A stretch of 64,000 nucleotides of DNA, taken from contig JADFZW010000012.1 in NCBI GenBank assembly GCA_015232355.1, positions 62,001 to 126,000 of the forward strand, given 5' to 3'. Within the stretch, counting starts at the first letter, position 1, and every line of letters starts with the position of its first letter. The position numbers were made by a program, and so were the translations under genes. Under the pieces are notes generated by a model that made no database searches, was not told where the DNA came from, and was given only the letters and a program-made list of their open reading frames with translations. This DNA comes from Oligoflexia bacterium (GTDB taxonomy: Bacteria > Bdellovibrionota > Bacteriovoracia > Bacteriovoracales > Bacteriovoracaceae). This document shows positions 1 to 8,896 of the stretch, in pieces.

Positions 1-204
1 AGAAAAATGAATCCCTGGTGGGTAAAGATCAAATTTCATTCTTTCAAATGAAACTTCTGTTTTATATCTGATTTTAGTAGTAGCACTAATTTTTTTGGAA
101 AAAAAATCCCCGGCCCATTTTGATTGCAATAATTGCCAAAATGAGATTATAAAAATACTCATCAATAAAATGAATAGGAGTAATATCCTATTTATTTTCC
201 ACAA
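1..204 (-). CDS. N-terminus of a membrane-anchored protein, cut by window edge
   Basis: An open frame enters from the left edge. It begins with a strong membrane segment (NRILLLFILLMSIFIISFW) followed by a short soluble stretch ending YPPGIHFS. The first ATG is at 162, but it falls inside the hydrophobic helix. The frame stays open upstream to a TTG at 204, which overlaps the end of the preceding gene by 17 nt and has AAGGAGAG upstream, so TTG at 204 is the more likely start. The pattern of an anchor followed by a beta-like VSFERMKFDLYPPG stretch resembles the start of AsmA/TamB-type envelope proteins. That is only a resemblance and no function is assigned. Confidence 0.5.
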   Translation of the reverse strand, partial: MWKINRILLLFILLMSIFIISFWQLLQSKWAGDFFSKKISATTKIRYKTEVSFERMKFDLYPPGIHFS

Positions 205-1594
205 ATTCTTTTATTCTCTCCTTTACCAATCTATAAGTCGGATTAATGTTGAAGATTTTTAAATAAATATCTTTTGCCAATTTCTTTTTTCCAATTTTAG
301 CAAGTAATTCTGCATGTAAATAATTAAAGCACAAAAACTCATGTTCCTTCAATGGATGCTTTTTAATTATATATTCTGCTAGAGCTGATGCTTCATGATA
401 GTTTTTTTGTTCTATCATGGTATGAATTCTTAAATAATAAAAATTCAAAATCTCTACTAAATTAGTTTTATCCTCCCTATTTTCAACATCACCATCAACA
501 TCAACACAAATACCGATATCTTCTTCTATTTTATTTAATATTATCTCTGAAACATTGGCCATAGACAAAGTATTAAATGCTACTACTAAGTCTTTGTATA
601 TCTCAAAATACTCATCCTTTTCAATCAAGGAAAAATACTTACAAAAATTACTTTCTGATCTTTTTACTATCTCCTGCGATCTCTGTTCCTTTATATAAAG
701 CGATCTCTGCCCTTTGGCCCAAGCTTCTTCACTCAAAGAAGATGGGAAAATAGAATCATCCATCAAACTCACTTTTTTAGATTTTAACTTCTGTTGCTGG
801 CGTCTCTTGAAGCTGGTATCTAGCTCTTTCTTAAATATCTTCAACTCATCTATATTGAAATTGGAAACAAAATTCTCGTCACTACCTACATCACTATCTA
901 ACCTATCTAAAAGATCAGTTAACACAACATAATCCTCTTCAATTCTTTTGAATTCCTGATACTCCTTTAATTTTTTTTTCTCAGTTATAAAACTTATATT
1001 AGTCCGGGCCTTATTTAATTGATTAAAAGTGTAGTATAAGTAAGCAGCAAGAAAATAGGTTGGAAGATATTTTGGATTAAGTAATATATTTTCAGTTATA
1101 AATATTAGTGATTTTTCAATAAGGGTGATGATTTCTAATTGATTCTTTAATGATTTCTCAGAAAATGGTGAATATATTTTTTTAATATTAAGCAAATAAC
1201 ATCTTATACAGAACTCTCGTACGATCACTGAATTGATATTATCTGAATACTCCGCTGATAACAGCAACAAAATATCTTGAAAGATAGTATCTTTATTAAG
1301 GTCATCCATTTGTAACCATTTGTTTATCTTTCTCTCTGCTATCATTAAATTGAGTAATAGTTCGTCAACCTTTGCACAATCATTTTGTAAAATGGCAAAT
1401 TTTAATCTATAGAGAAATAGTTTTGGTCGTTTTTTTGATTCTTTTTGATGTTTATCTAATAAATTCAAAGCAGCAGTAATTTTTTTTTTCTGCCACAGAT
1501 ACTCTAGATATTTGAAAATAATGATATAGTATTCCTCAACTTTTCCATCTTTTTGAAGACAAAGTAGAAGATTACTATAGTACTGTCCTTTCAT
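188..1594 (-). CDS. TPR-like repeat protein, unknown function
   Basis: A 468-residue protein with no signal peptide or membrane segment. It is largely helical and rich in Lys, Glu, Leu and Ile. The C-terminal 70 residues show a recognisable TPR-like pair (ALAEYIIKKHP, then AKIGKKKLAKDIYLKIFNINP), and similar helix pairs occur near residues 30-80. A charged, probably disordered or coiled stretch (KKELDTSFKRRQQQKLKSKK) lies near the middle. It follows efp on the same strand after a 34-nt gap and is probably co-transcribed with it. TPR proteins usually act as scaffolds; nothing in the sequence gives a partner. It is not an obvious paralogue of the TPR gene at 2847-3833. Confidence 0.7.
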   Translation of the reverse strand: MKGQYYSNLLLCLQKDGKVEEYYIIIFKYLEYLWQKKKITAALNLLDKHQKESKKRPKLFLYRLKFAILQNDCAKVDELLLNLMIAERKINKWLQMDDLNKDTIFQDILLLLSAEYSDNINSVIVREFCIRCYLLNIKKIYSPFSEKSLKNQLEIITLIEKSLIFITENILLNPKYLPTYFLAAYLYYTFNQLNKARTNISFITEKKKLKEYQEFKRIEEDYVVLTDLLDRLDSDVGSDENFVSNFNIDELKIFKKELDTSFKRRQQQKLKSKKVSLMDDSIFPSSLSEEAWAKGQRSLYIKEQRSQEIVKRSESNFCKYFSLIEKDEYFEIYKDLVVAFNTLSMANVSEIILNKIEEDIGICVDVDGDVENREDKTNLVEILNFYYLRIHTMIEQKNYHEASALAEYIIKKHPLKEHEFLCFNYLHAELLAKIGKKKLAKDIYLKIFNINPTYRLVKERIKEFVENK

Positions 1595-1628
1595 TATATT
1601 TATTATTCATTACCCCCTATCTTTAAGC

Positions 1629-2195
1629 TTACTCCTTCACTCGCTCCACATATTCTCCAGTTCTAGTGTCAATTTTTAGAAGCTCTCCCTCTTTAATAAA
1701 TAGTGGAACATTCACTTGTAATCCTGTTTCCATCATCGCCTTTTTCATACCACCTGAAGCTGTATCCCCTTTTAGTCCAGGATCGGTTTGTTTCACTCTC
1801 AAATTTACGAAGTTTGGCAACTCAACTGAAATCGGCCTTCCATTGAAAAATAAGATATGTAATTTAATTCCTTCTTTAAAATAATCTGCAGCATCTCCCG
1901 CTTGATCTTTGGTCAAATGAATGGATTCATAGTTTCCCTGATCAAGAAAATGATATCCATCTTGATCTGAATACATATATTCCATTTGTCTCTCTTCCAT
2001 ATCCGGTCTCTTGGCGGTGTCTATTCCCGCCTTAAAAGTTTTCTCAATAACCTGACCAGTCTCTAAATTTTTCATCTTTGTTCTTACAAATGCTGATCCC
2101 TTACCTGGATTTACATGTTGAAAATCCACAATAATATAAGGTTTTCCTTCGAGCTCAATCTTTAATCCCTTTCTAAAATCTGTTGTTTGATACAT
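1629..2195 (-). CDS. efp: Translation elongation factor P
   Basis: EF-P binds between the P and E sites of the ribosome and relieves stalling at proline runs. The 188-residue length and all three domains match the family: N-terminal KOW-like domain, central OB fold, and C-terminal OB fold with GLQVNVPLFIKEGE and the terminal DTRTGEYVERV signature. The tip loop reads VNPGKGSAF, with Lys32 at the position that is post-translationally modified in bacteria of the lysine type; the modifying enzyme is not in the window. The start lies inside the end of aroQ (34-nt overlap), so the two genes are probably translationally coupled. Confidence 0.97.
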   Translation of the reverse strand: MYQTTDFRKGLKIELEGKPYIIVDFQHVNPGKGSAFVRTKMKNLETGQVIEKTFKAGIDTAKRPDMEERQMEYMYSDQDGYHFLDQGNYESIHLTKDQAGDAADYFKEGIKLHILFFNGRPISVELPNFVNLRVKQTDPGLKGDTASGGMKKAMMETGLQVNVPLFIKEGELLKIDTRTGEYVERVKE

Positions 2196-2785
2196 TTCAA
2201 TGATCCTTTTAAGTTCTTACCTATATTTTTATAAAGTAAATATTTTCTTATACACGAGTATATTGCTAAATAATAGACCTCAAATCCAAAACCACACATC
2301 ACCATACTTGCGGCCCTGGCAGTCAATAATCTCCTTCTAAAACTCTCTCTTTTAAAAACATTAGTAATATGTACCTCAACAATTGGAATTTGTAGAATAG
2401 ATAGTGCATCTAGCATGGCAACACTTGTATGTGAGTATGCCCCGGGATTAATAATTAATGCTCCATACTTTTTATGCTTTGCTACCCAATGAAGTTTATC
2501 AATTATTTTCCCCTCACTATTTGATTGAAACCAATCAATCTTGAATTTATACAAACAATTTAAATCTTTTTCTAATCCTTTTTCTTTTTCTTTTTCTAAT
2601 TCTAATTCTAATTCTAATTCTAATTCTAATTCTAATCGTCTCAAACTCTCATTGGTAAAATTAATAACATCTTTAATTTTATATTCACCATAAACCTTTT
2701 CTCTCATCCCTAGCATATTTAAATTAGGGCCATTAATTATTAAAAAATTAAAATTTATTTTTTTTTTGCTTTTCTTATCTGCCAT
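2162..2785 (-). CDS. aroQ: Type II 3-dehydroquinate dehydratase with repeat insertion
   Basis: AroQ dehydrates 3-dehydroquinate in the shikimate pathway. Family motifs are present in order: IINGPNLNMLGMRE, VYGEY (catalytic Tyr region), FQSNSEGKIIDKLH, INPGAYSHTSVAM and VEVHITN (catalytic His), then RESFR. At 207 residues it is about 55 longer than usual. Roughly half of the excess is an insertion at about residues 50-75 made of alternating Glu-Leu then Glu-Lys, encoded by seven copies of a 6-bp repeat. The rest is a Lys-rich N-terminus and a longer C-terminal tail. The insert lies between the first and second conserved blocks, where the family has a surface helix, so the active site looks intact. 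It overlaps efp by 34 nt. aroE, another gene of the same pathway, is at 20.1 kb. Confidence 0.93.
   Translation of the reverse strand: MADKKSKKKINFNFLIINGPNLNMLGMREKVYGEYKIKDVINFTNESLRRLELELELELELELEKEKEKGLEKDLNCLYKFKIDWFQSNSEGKIIDKLHWVAKHKKYGALIINPGAYSHTSVAMLDALSILQIPIVEVHITNVFKRESFRRRLLTARAASMVMCGFGFEVYYLAIYSCIRKYLLYKNIGKNLKGSLKCIKQQILERD
2594..2635. repeat. Hexanucleotide tandem repeat (TTCTAA)x7 in aroQ
   Basis: Seven perfect copies of TTCTAA lie in frame within aroQ and read as (Glu-Leu)7 on the minus strand. They are flanked on the left by TTTTTC-type units that give Glu-Lys repeats. Gain or loss of one unit would change the enzyme by two residues without a frameshift. Confidence 0.95.
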
Positions 2786-2812
2786 CTTATTCTACCGCTA
2801 CATTAATTTATG

Positions 2813-2848
2813 TTGGTATTAATATTGGTATTAATATTGGTATTGGTT
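2813..2848. repeat. Tandem repeat of TTGGTATTAATA upstream of aroQ
   Basis: Two full copies of a 12-bp unit plus TTGGTA and TTGGTT half-units sit in the 61-bp spacer between the upstream TPR gene and aroQ. They lie just upstream of the aroQ start on the minus strand. Confidence 0.85.
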
Positions 2849-3833
2849 ATTTATATTGGTTAAAAGAATAGAGTTCCTTTTTTCTTAAATTAATTTTTGC
2901 TAAGAATGCTTTATATCTTATGTTAACAATACTTAAATCAATCGTCATCTTCTGATCACTATATTCACTATATAATGATTTAAAATTATTTAATTTATCT
3001 CTAATATTTTTATCATTAGGATTTAACTCTAATAATTTTTCAAGTACACATATTGCTTTATCGTAGAGTTTATTATTTGCATATAAATCCACTAGAGTAT
3101 GGGTTATCGTAGGTTGTGCAACAATCGCTTCCTGCTCTACTACCTTTTGCTTTTTATCAGCATTTTCATTTTCATCAACAGTTATTGCTTTAAGTAAATC
3201 CCTCTTCGACCATTCATTATCTCCCTCCATTCCCTCTATCTCATTTATCTGCTTTTTTTCGTCTCTATTAAATTTGCTAGGTATAGGTATAATATCTTTT
3301 TGATCAAAAACACGACCCCATTGATCGGGATCACTCTCGGGATATTGATTTTGAAGAGTATTTTGTTCATATACGGTATTAATCGAACGATGATTAATTG
3401 AATTCAAAGAATCAATTTGGTTTTCTAAAAATTTAACTTTTTCTTGAATAAATCTATCTCTTGGACTTAAAAAAAGAGCACATTTATATGCTTGCAGTGA
3501 CTCCTCTGACTTTCCCAATTTTTCACAGACTCTGGCCAATAATCTTTGTAGAGTTATATTATCAAGATTATTTTGAGCAAATGGTGATATGGTTTCATAG
3601 GAGATCTCATATTTTCCCAAATCAAAGTAGCACTCAGCAAGTGACAGATATCCTAACATATAGTCAGGATTATATTTAATCCCTTGCTTTAATACTTTCA
3701 ATGCTTCTGAAATCATTCCTAATTTTCTATAAATCTCTGCCAAAGGTGCAAACACCAAAGATTTAGGATTTTTTTCAAATACCTTCAAATATTTCAAAAG
3801 TAGCGGTGTTGTTCTTTTTCTACTTTCATGCAT
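2847..3833 (-). CDS. TPR protein downstream of pilQ
   Basis: A 328-residue protein with clear TPR units in the N-terminal 120 residues: LAEIYRKLGMISEALKVLKQ, then GYLSLAECYFDLGKYEISYE, LARVCEKLGKSEESLQAYKC and LSPRD. Another lies near residues 245-280 (LVDLYANNKLYDKAICVLEK, LNPNDKNI). A charged linker of about 100 residues separates them. There is no signal peptide, so it is probably cytoplasmic. It is the next gene after pilQ on the same strand, 29 nt away, and likely belongs to the pilMNOPQ transcription unit. A scaffold role in pilus assembly is plausible, by analogy with TPR proteins such as PilF/TgL or PilG-type partners, but it lacks the signal of the outer-membrane pilotins. Function inferred only from position. 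Confidence 0.8.
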   Translation of the reverse strand: MHESRKRTTPLLLKYLKVFEKNPKSLVFAPLAEIYRKLGMISEALKVLKQGIKYNPDYMLGYLSLAECYFDLGKYEISYETISPFAQNNLDNITLQRLLARVCEKLGKSEESLQAYKCALFLSPRDRFIQEKVKFLENQIDSLNSINHRSINTVYEQNTLQNQYPESDPDQWGRVFDQKDIIPIPSKFNRDEKKQINEIEGMEGDNEWSKRDLLKAITVDENENADKKQKVVEQEAIVAQPTITHTLVDLYANNKLYDKAICVLEKLLELNPNDKNIRDKLNNFKSLYSEYSDQKMTIDLSIVNIRYKAFLAKINLRKKELYSFNQYK

Positions 3834-3862
3834 TTTGATTTTTACTCCTCTTTCTACTCATC

Positions 3863-5749
3863 TTATCCAAGGGAATCATCCTTCTCAGTAAGTCCTGCCT
3901 CCTCTTGATTTATCACTCTTGGAGTTAGGAAAATAATTAATTCATTTTTACTCTTTGAAGGATTATATTGACTTTTAAACAACCATCCTAAAATTGGTAT
4001 ATCTTTTAAAAAAGGTATCCCTTGTGAATTCTCGTTTTTTGTAAATGTATATATACCTCCAATGACTATAGTCGATCCATTATCAACTAAGACATTTGTT
4101 TTCACATTTCTAGTAGTAATATCTGGAGGCCCCCCCTCGTTTGGTCCCTTACTAAAGCTGCCTTTATCTAAAGCAATATCCATAGCAATTGATCCATCAT
4201 TGGTCACATGTGGAGTTACTGATAATTTTAAATTCGTACTAATTGTTTGAAAAGATCTTTGAGCGGTATCACCCACCCCTGTTGTAACCGTATAACTAGT
4301 TTGTTCCGTACTTGTTATCTCAGCTAATTTTTTATTTTGAGTGATTACCTTTGGACTAGATATAATTTTTCCCTTGGATTCACTCTCCATCAACTGCAAA
4401 GAAAAATTCAAAGACATTCTTCCTAAGGCCCTTATACCAAAACTCATAAAATCAGTTCCTCCATCTCCCTCGGATGGAACTGTACTAAACATGAAACCAG
4501 GGCCAAGTTGTGGCATTAGATCAGCATTAGGTTGATTTGCTAAATTTCCAGTCAATCCATCAGTACCTCGTCCTAACCTATCTCCTCTAGAAATCGGATC
4601 ATACCCAAATCTTAGACCCCCACTTTTTAAACCCAGATTCATGGCAAATGATTCCGTTGCCTCCACTATCTTTGCTTCAATTAATATTTGAGGCGTTTGC
4701 GTGTCTAAAGTCTCAATAATTTTTTTCATTCGATCTATAACTTCCATCGTATCTTTAACAATGATAGAATTAGTTCTTGTTTCTTGAGAAATCGCTCCTC
4801 TCTCTTTTGTTAGATATTGTTTTAAAAGTTCACTTAATTCCTTAATGTCTGCAAAACTGATAGGAAAAATTCTAGTAACTAATGGCTCTTGTTTGGCATA
4901 AAGTTCTTTTGTCGCCACTTCCTGCTTCTTCTCCTCAGTTGCTTTGGCCAAAGTAGTAATCGTTAATATATTTCCTGTCTTTTGGGCCACAAGTTTTCCT
5001 AGACTTAAAACAATATCTAAAGCTTGATCCCAAGGTATATTGGTTAATGCTAATGTATATGATGGTGCCTTTGCCACATCCTCATCTAAAATCATATTAA
5101 AACCAGATGAATTTGCAATCATATTTAACAATGCAACCACACTCATATTTTTAACATTTATTGAAATTTTTTTTCCAACATATTTTTTAGGACCAGAAAG
5201 TGTTAAGTTATCCAATATATCAGCTACTGAATCACTCTTGGGAATATTTAATTTTGATTTATCTCCCTCACCTTTAACAATTTTTGGTTCTTCTCTTTTG
5301 GCAGCTTCGATAGTTGGTTTATTGAAGGCACCAAATCGATTTTCAATATTTAATATCACCTTATTATCTTTTCGTTCTAAAGTAGCTCGCACGTTATCTC
5401 TAAGTTGAACGGCAACTCTTAAATCATCCTCTGATTCCGGGCGTTTGTAAGGAGATACCATCACAACACTTCCAGAAAATTCTGATGTATCAAAACTACG
5501 TAACACTCTTTTTTTAGCATTAACATTTGTAAAGTCTAAAATAATTTGCTTGTCTTCTGCTAAGTGAAATTTATTACATTTGACATTTTTTTCATCAAAA
5601 GAGAACTCCACTTTGGCCGCTTCTCCTTCCTGAAAAAAATCAATTGATAATAGTTCTGCCGCAAACACATTGCTAATGTATCCCACGCCAAGAAAAAAAA
5701 TAGTGACAAAATACCAACGTCTGTTGAAAAAAATTTTTTTTAAACACAT
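3863..5749 (-). CDS. pilQ: Type IV pilus secretin PilQ
   Basis: PilQ forms the outer-membrane ring through which the pilus passes. The 628 residues contain an N-terminal signal peptide ending near VFAAE, an AMIN-type domain (residues about 33-130), a linker, an STN/N0 domain (about 195-265), an N1/secretin-N domain (about 288-345), and the C-terminal secretin barrel with LIEAKIVEA, the SSPKVITQNKKLAEI block and the terminal VIGGIYTF and GIPFLKDIPILGWLFKS motifs. Only one AMIN domain is seen; many homologues have two or three. It is last in the pilMNOPQ order, with a 45-nt gap after pilP that holds a hairpin. Confidence 0.96.
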   Translation of the reverse strand: MCLKKIFFNRRWYFVTIFFLGVGYISNVFAAELLSIDFFQEGEAAKVEFSFDEKNVKCNKFHLAEDKQIILDFTNVNAKKRVLRSFDTSEFSGSVVMVSPYKRPESEDDLRVAVQLRDNVRATLERKDNKVILNIENRFGAFNKPTIEAAKREEPKIVKGEGDKSKLNIPKSDSVADILDNLTLSGPKKYVGKKISINVKNMSVVALLNMIANSSGFNMILDEDVAKAPSYTLALTNIPWDQALDIVLSLGKLVAQKTGNILTITTLAKATEEKKQEVATKELYAKQEPLVTRIFPISFADIKELSELLKQYLTKERGAISQETRTNSIIVKDTMEVIDRMKKIIETLDTQTPQILIEAKIVEATESFAMNLGLKSGGLRFGYDPISRGDRLGRGTDGLTGNLANQPNADLMPQLGPGFMFSTVPSEGDGGTDFMSFGIRALGRMSLNFSLQLMESESKGKIISSPKVITQNKKLAEITSTEQTSYTVTTGVGDTAQRSFQTISTNLKLSVTPHVTNDGSIAMDIALDKGSFSKGPNEGGPPDITTRNVKTNVLVDNGSTIVIGGIYTFTKNENSQGIPFLKDIPILGWLFKSQYNPSKSKNELIIFLTPRVINQEEAGLTEKDDSLG

Positions 5750-5772
5750 AATTTTCGTCCATGAAAATTAAA

Positions 5773-5791
5773 ACATACAGTCCATGTATGT
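5773..5791 (-). terminator. Hairpin between pilP and pilQ, possible attenuator
   Basis: On the minus strand ACATACA, a 5-nt loop, TGTATGT is followed directly by TTTTAATTTT. The 7-bp stem is weak (two G-C pairs), so at most it would terminate partially or mark an RNA processing site before pilQ. Confidence 0.35.
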
Positions 5792-5794
5792 CTA

Positions 5795-6352
5795 TTATTT
5801 TAAATTATTTACACTCTTATTAATTTCCAGTTTACCTTCTATTATAGGAAGAATTGTCTCTAAATATTCCTCTTGTCCATAAACGTTTGTTATTTTTTCT
5901 ACCAACACTACTCCTCCAGGAAGGATCGCTTTTATCTCCGCCTTATCCTCTCCTAAAGTCATCCCCTCTTTTAAGATCACCACCGAACTATCATCTCCAG
6001 ATTTTCCACCACTTATAGTCGCTAATGCCCTTCTCTCTTTCCCCATTAAAATTCCGGTAATCCTTATATTATCCAATTGTACATTTTCTATAGTTGGTAG
6101 ATTTGTAAAAACTCCATCTTTTATAATTCCTTCTTGCATCTCAACTACTTTATCTTCCTTTGACAAAATAGGTTTTTTGAAAGGATCTCGCAAATTAAAT
6201 GGATCTCTTATTTTAGTTTTATTTTTAAAAAACTCTTCACCTTTTTTAATTACATCTCCAGATTTTTCTTCTTGTGCGAATGCAGACGTAGATAAAGATA
6301 ATGTTACTAAATAATTAAATAACAGTAATAGCAATGGTAACGATTTAATCAT
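5795..6352 (-). CDS. pilP: Type IV pilus assembly protein PilP
   Basis: PilP is the periplasmic link between the inner-membrane PilMNO complex and PilQ. This 185-residue protein has a signal peptide (LLLLLFNYLVTLSLSTSAFA, cleavage before QEE), a proline/charged linker with the family's RDPF motif (residues about 44-57), and a C-terminal beta domain (ITGILMGKERRALA, VILKEGMTLGEDKAEI, VVLVEKITNVYG). Many PilP proteins are lipoproteins, but no lipobox cysteine is present here. Its start overlaps the end of pilO by 8 nt, which suggests translational coupling. Confidence 0.93.
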   Translation of the reverse strand: MIKSLPLLLLLFNYLVTLSLSTSAFAQEEKSGDVIKKGEEFFKNKTKIRDPFNLRDPFKKPILSKEDKVVEMQEGIIKDGVFTNLPTIENVQLDNIRITGILMGKERRALATISGGKSGDDSSVVILKEGMTLGEDKAEIKAILPGGVVLVEKITNVYGQEEYLETILPIIEGKLEINKSVNNLK

Positions 6353-7037
6353 CTGATCCCCCTATAACCTTTTTTAAATCACTTATTGGCTTATTTACTT
6401 TTTTGGGAATCACATTCTCTTTGGGTTTATCTGCTTCCACAGTTCCTACTAATTTATCTTTACCATAGGCAGGATTATATCTAAAAGCTTCCATCACACT
6501 AGATAGCTTTAATTGTTGATATTTTCCTTTATTTTTACCAGTTGATTGGCCCAAATTAAGTGAAGTAACATTTAGCAAGCGATCCGCTGATGATAATCTT
6601 TCAAAGAAAATCAAAAATTGCAAATAGGTTCCTTCCCCTTTAACTTCATATTGTTTGGCAAAATAAAATTCTCGCTCTTCTTCTTTTAGTGGAGTTAGAT
6701 AAATATTTTTAATATTCATCATGCTTGCTTCTTTAGAAAATAAATCTAATATCTCACTATCTGATATGGTATTAGGCAATTGTTTTTGTACACTTTCAAT
6801 CTGAGCGGATACTTCCTTAATTCTCGCTTTTGATGCTTCTAGATTTTTTTCAAATTCCAATGCTTTTTTATTTCTACGCTTGTTATCTTCTATTTTAGAT
6901 TGTAACATTTTTAATTCATTGTTAATTTTGTTGTACTCATCTTGAGAAGCAACATATATATCATAGGATTTAAACAAAACCTGTACCAGGATAATTATTT
7001 GAATATTTTTAATAAATACATTCAAAAATGATTTCAT
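6345..7037 (-). CDS. pilO: Type IV pilus inner-membrane protein PilO
   Basis: PilO is a bitopic inner-membrane protein that dimerises with PilN and aligns the pilus machine. The 230 residues show a single N-terminal membrane segment (about 8-25), a long coiled coil (about 33-90) and the ferredoxin-like periplasmic domain containing LPNTISDSEILDLFSKEA and GTYLQFLIFFERLSSADRLL, which is the typical PilO pattern. A Lys/Pro-rich tail of about 40 residues extends beyond the domain. It shares one base with the end of pilN and overlaps pilP. Confidence 0.93.
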   Translation of the reverse strand: MKSFLNVFIKNIQIIILVQVLFKSYDIYVASQDEYNKINNELKMLQSKIEDNKRRNKKALEFEKNLEASKARIKEVSAQIESVQKQLPNTISDSEILDLFSKEASMMNIKNIYLTPLKEEEREFYFAKQYEVKGEGTYLQFLIFFERLSSADRLLNVTSLNLGQSTGKNKGKYQQLKLSSVMEAFRYNPAYGKDKLVGTVEADKPKENVIPKKVNKPISDLKKVIGGSDD

Positions 7038-7636
7038 TATTCATATCTCGATATGACGGCCTTTAATTTAAAAAATTCAAACCTTTTACTTGCTCCATCT
7101 ATTTGTGTCTGTGTTCCTGAATCCTCCAATCTTACATTATTGGCCCCAAAGAAAATGGAATCTTTTAAACTTTCAATAAACTTTCCAATACTTTTGTAAG
7201 ACATTGCTTGCCCAGAAATAGTTAATTGATCATTTAATAAATCAATACTTTCTATCCACATATCTTCGGGCAAATTTTTAGCAACAAATAATAACATATT
7301 CATAGGATTCTTTTTTATTTTGATAATCTTTTTTACAACTCCCAATTTTTCATTCAACTTCTGCTCTTGCTTTTCCAACAACTCAACATCTTGCTTTACA
7401 TCTTCTAATTTTTTTCCTTCTTCGATTACCTTTTCTAATTCCTTTTTTGTTATCTCAACTTTTTTATGAGCATCTATATTATCTTTGTGCCAACCATCCT
7501 CATAAATAGCTCCACGTGAAAAATCAAAAATCAAAACAATTATAATCCATTTAAAATTTATAAAATTTAAATCCACTCCCATAAATACTGGAAGTCGAAA
7601 TTGTTTCTTCGCGCCTGACAGGTTGACTTCAATCAT
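7037..7636 (-). CDS. pilN: Type IV pilus inner-membrane protein PilN
   Basis: PilN pairs with PilO and binds PilM through its short cytoplasmic N-terminus. That N-terminal motif is seen here as MIEVNLSGAKK, in place of the usual INLLP. A membrane segment follows at about residues 29-40, then a coiled coil (about 55-105), then a ferredoxin-like domain (MNMLLFVAKNLPEDMWIESI, LTISGQAMSYKSIGKFIESL). Length (199) is normal. It starts 3 nt after pilM and is joined end-to-start with pilO. Confidence 0.93.
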   Translation of the reverse strand: MIEVNLSGAKKQFRLPVFMGVDLNFINFKWIIIVLIFDFSRGAIYEDGWHKDNIDAHKKVEITKKELEKVIEEGKKLEDVKQDVELLEKQEQKLNEKLGVVKKIIKIKKNPMNMLLFVAKNLPEDMWIESIDLLNDQLTISGQAMSYKSIGKFIESLKDSIFFGANNVRLEDSGTQTQIDGASKRFEFFKLKAVISRYE

Positions 7637-7639
7637 TTA

Positions 7640-8740
7640 CTACTTCCTCAATCTTCTTATGGCCAATCCTAGAGCTATACATCCACAGGCAGCTACATAA
7701 TTCAATTCTATCTCATCAAAATCTTTTTCATTATAGCTCATACGTTCAAATGGATTTATTTGAACTATAGGAACACCTACAGTACTCTCTAATCCTTCTA
7801 AAAAACCAGGTGTGAGTGAAGCACCACCGGTAATATAACAACTACCCAACGTAACATCATTTGCCGCCGTCATAAAAAATGTTAATGTTTTCTTAATTTC
7901 TGCTAAGAAATTTTCCAAATTCACTTTAATTATTTCTGCAATCTCCTCCGGTATATTACCACTTTCATCTCCACTGATCTTTAAATCCTCTGCCTCATTA
8001 TAACTTAAACTCATTTGACGTTGAACTTCCTCTGTAATCACCACTCCACCAATCGACATCTCTCTGGTAAAAACTACTGTCCCTTTATGAAAAATCAAGA
8101 TATTAGTTTTTTGAGCTCCAAAATCAATTACTAAAATTCCATCCTTTTCTTTTTTTATTTTATCTTCATACAAAGCCTCAAATATATTTGCCAGTGCAAA
8201 TAAATCTAAGTCTACAATCTTTAATTTTAAATTTGCGGATTTAATCAGTGTCCCGTATCCATCAATAATATCTTTTTTAGCAGCAGCTACCATCACATCT
8301 ACTCCACCTCCAGGATTTTTATCTAAGACAGAGTGAGATAATATACTCTCTTCAGCTCCAAATGGTATGTATTGTTCTGATTCCCAGGTAACCTGATCAG
8401 TAATTTCCTCATCAGTTCCATCGGCCACCTGTAATCTTTTCGACATTGTATTTGGTCCTGAAAGACCAATACAAATTTGTTTATTCTTTATTCCTGTTTT
8501 AGCAAAACATTCATTTATTGCATTTACCACTTCATCAGGTTGTAGAATTTCATCTTCTATCAAACAACCTTCTGGTAAAAATTTATATGCAAATTTTTCT
8601 AATTTAAGATTTCCTTTTTTTCCAATACTCACTTCTGCAACTCGAACTGCACTTTGTCCGATATCAATCCCCACTACTTCTACCGGACCTAGTTTTAAAA
8701 CTGTTTGTATTTGTTCTATAATCTCTTCAATTTTTGACAT
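7640..8740 (-). CDS. pilM: Type IV pilus cytoplasmic ATPase-fold protein PilM
   Basis: PilM is an actin/FtsA-fold protein that binds ATP and the N-terminus of PilN. It carries the family blocks VVGIDIGQSAVRVAEV (phosphate 1), LVIDFGAQKTNILIFHKG (phosphate 2) and CYITGGASLTPGFLEGL (adenosine loop), along with the characteristic QVTWESEQYIPF. The length of 366 is close to the usual 350-360. It is the first gene of pilMNOPQ and has its own 156-bp upstream spacer with a promoter candidate. Confidence 0.96.
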   Translation of the reverse strand: MSKIEEIIEQIQTVLKLGPVEVVGIDIGQSAVRVAEVSIGKKGNLKLEKFAYKFLPEGCLIEDEILQPDEVVNAINECFAKTGIKNKQICIGLSGPNTMSKRLQVADGTDEEITDQVTWESEQYIPFGAEESILSHSVLDKNPGGGVDVMVAAAKKDIIDGYGTLIKSANLKLKIVDLDLFALANIFEALYEDKIKKEKDGILVIDFGAQKTNILIFHKGTVVFTREMSIGGVVITEEVQRQMSLSYNEAEDLKISGDESGNIPEEIAEIIKVNLENFLAEIKKTLTFFMTAANDVTLGSCYITGGASLTPGFLEGLESTVGVPIVQINPFERMSYNEKDFDEIELNYVAACGCIALGLAIRRLRK

Positions 8741-8819
8741 TCGAATCTATCTCAAATTTAAATACCATTATATTTTAATCCACCATTAAATTGTTCAACA
8801 AATAAACAATATTAATTTA

Positions 8820-8849
8820 ATTATAACTTCAATATAAAGTTTGCAGCAA
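8820..8849 (-). promoter_or_regulatory. Sigma70-like promoter candidate for pilM operon
   Basis: Read on the minus strand: TTGCTG, 18-bp spacer, TATAAT, about 80 nt before the pilM ATG. A second TATAAT lies at 8772-8767. Both come from visual matching in AT-rich DNA, so confidence is limited. Confidence 0.35.
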
Positions 8850-8896
8850 GTAGTTGTGATATTCAGCTTGAATAAATTTTGATTGATTTTCTCAGA

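Noticed and set aside
5040..5408. Open frame of 122 codons on the plus strand inside pilQ
   Set aside because: It is antisense to a well-supported gene, has no ribosome site and no protein-like motifs; it arises from codon bias of pilQ.
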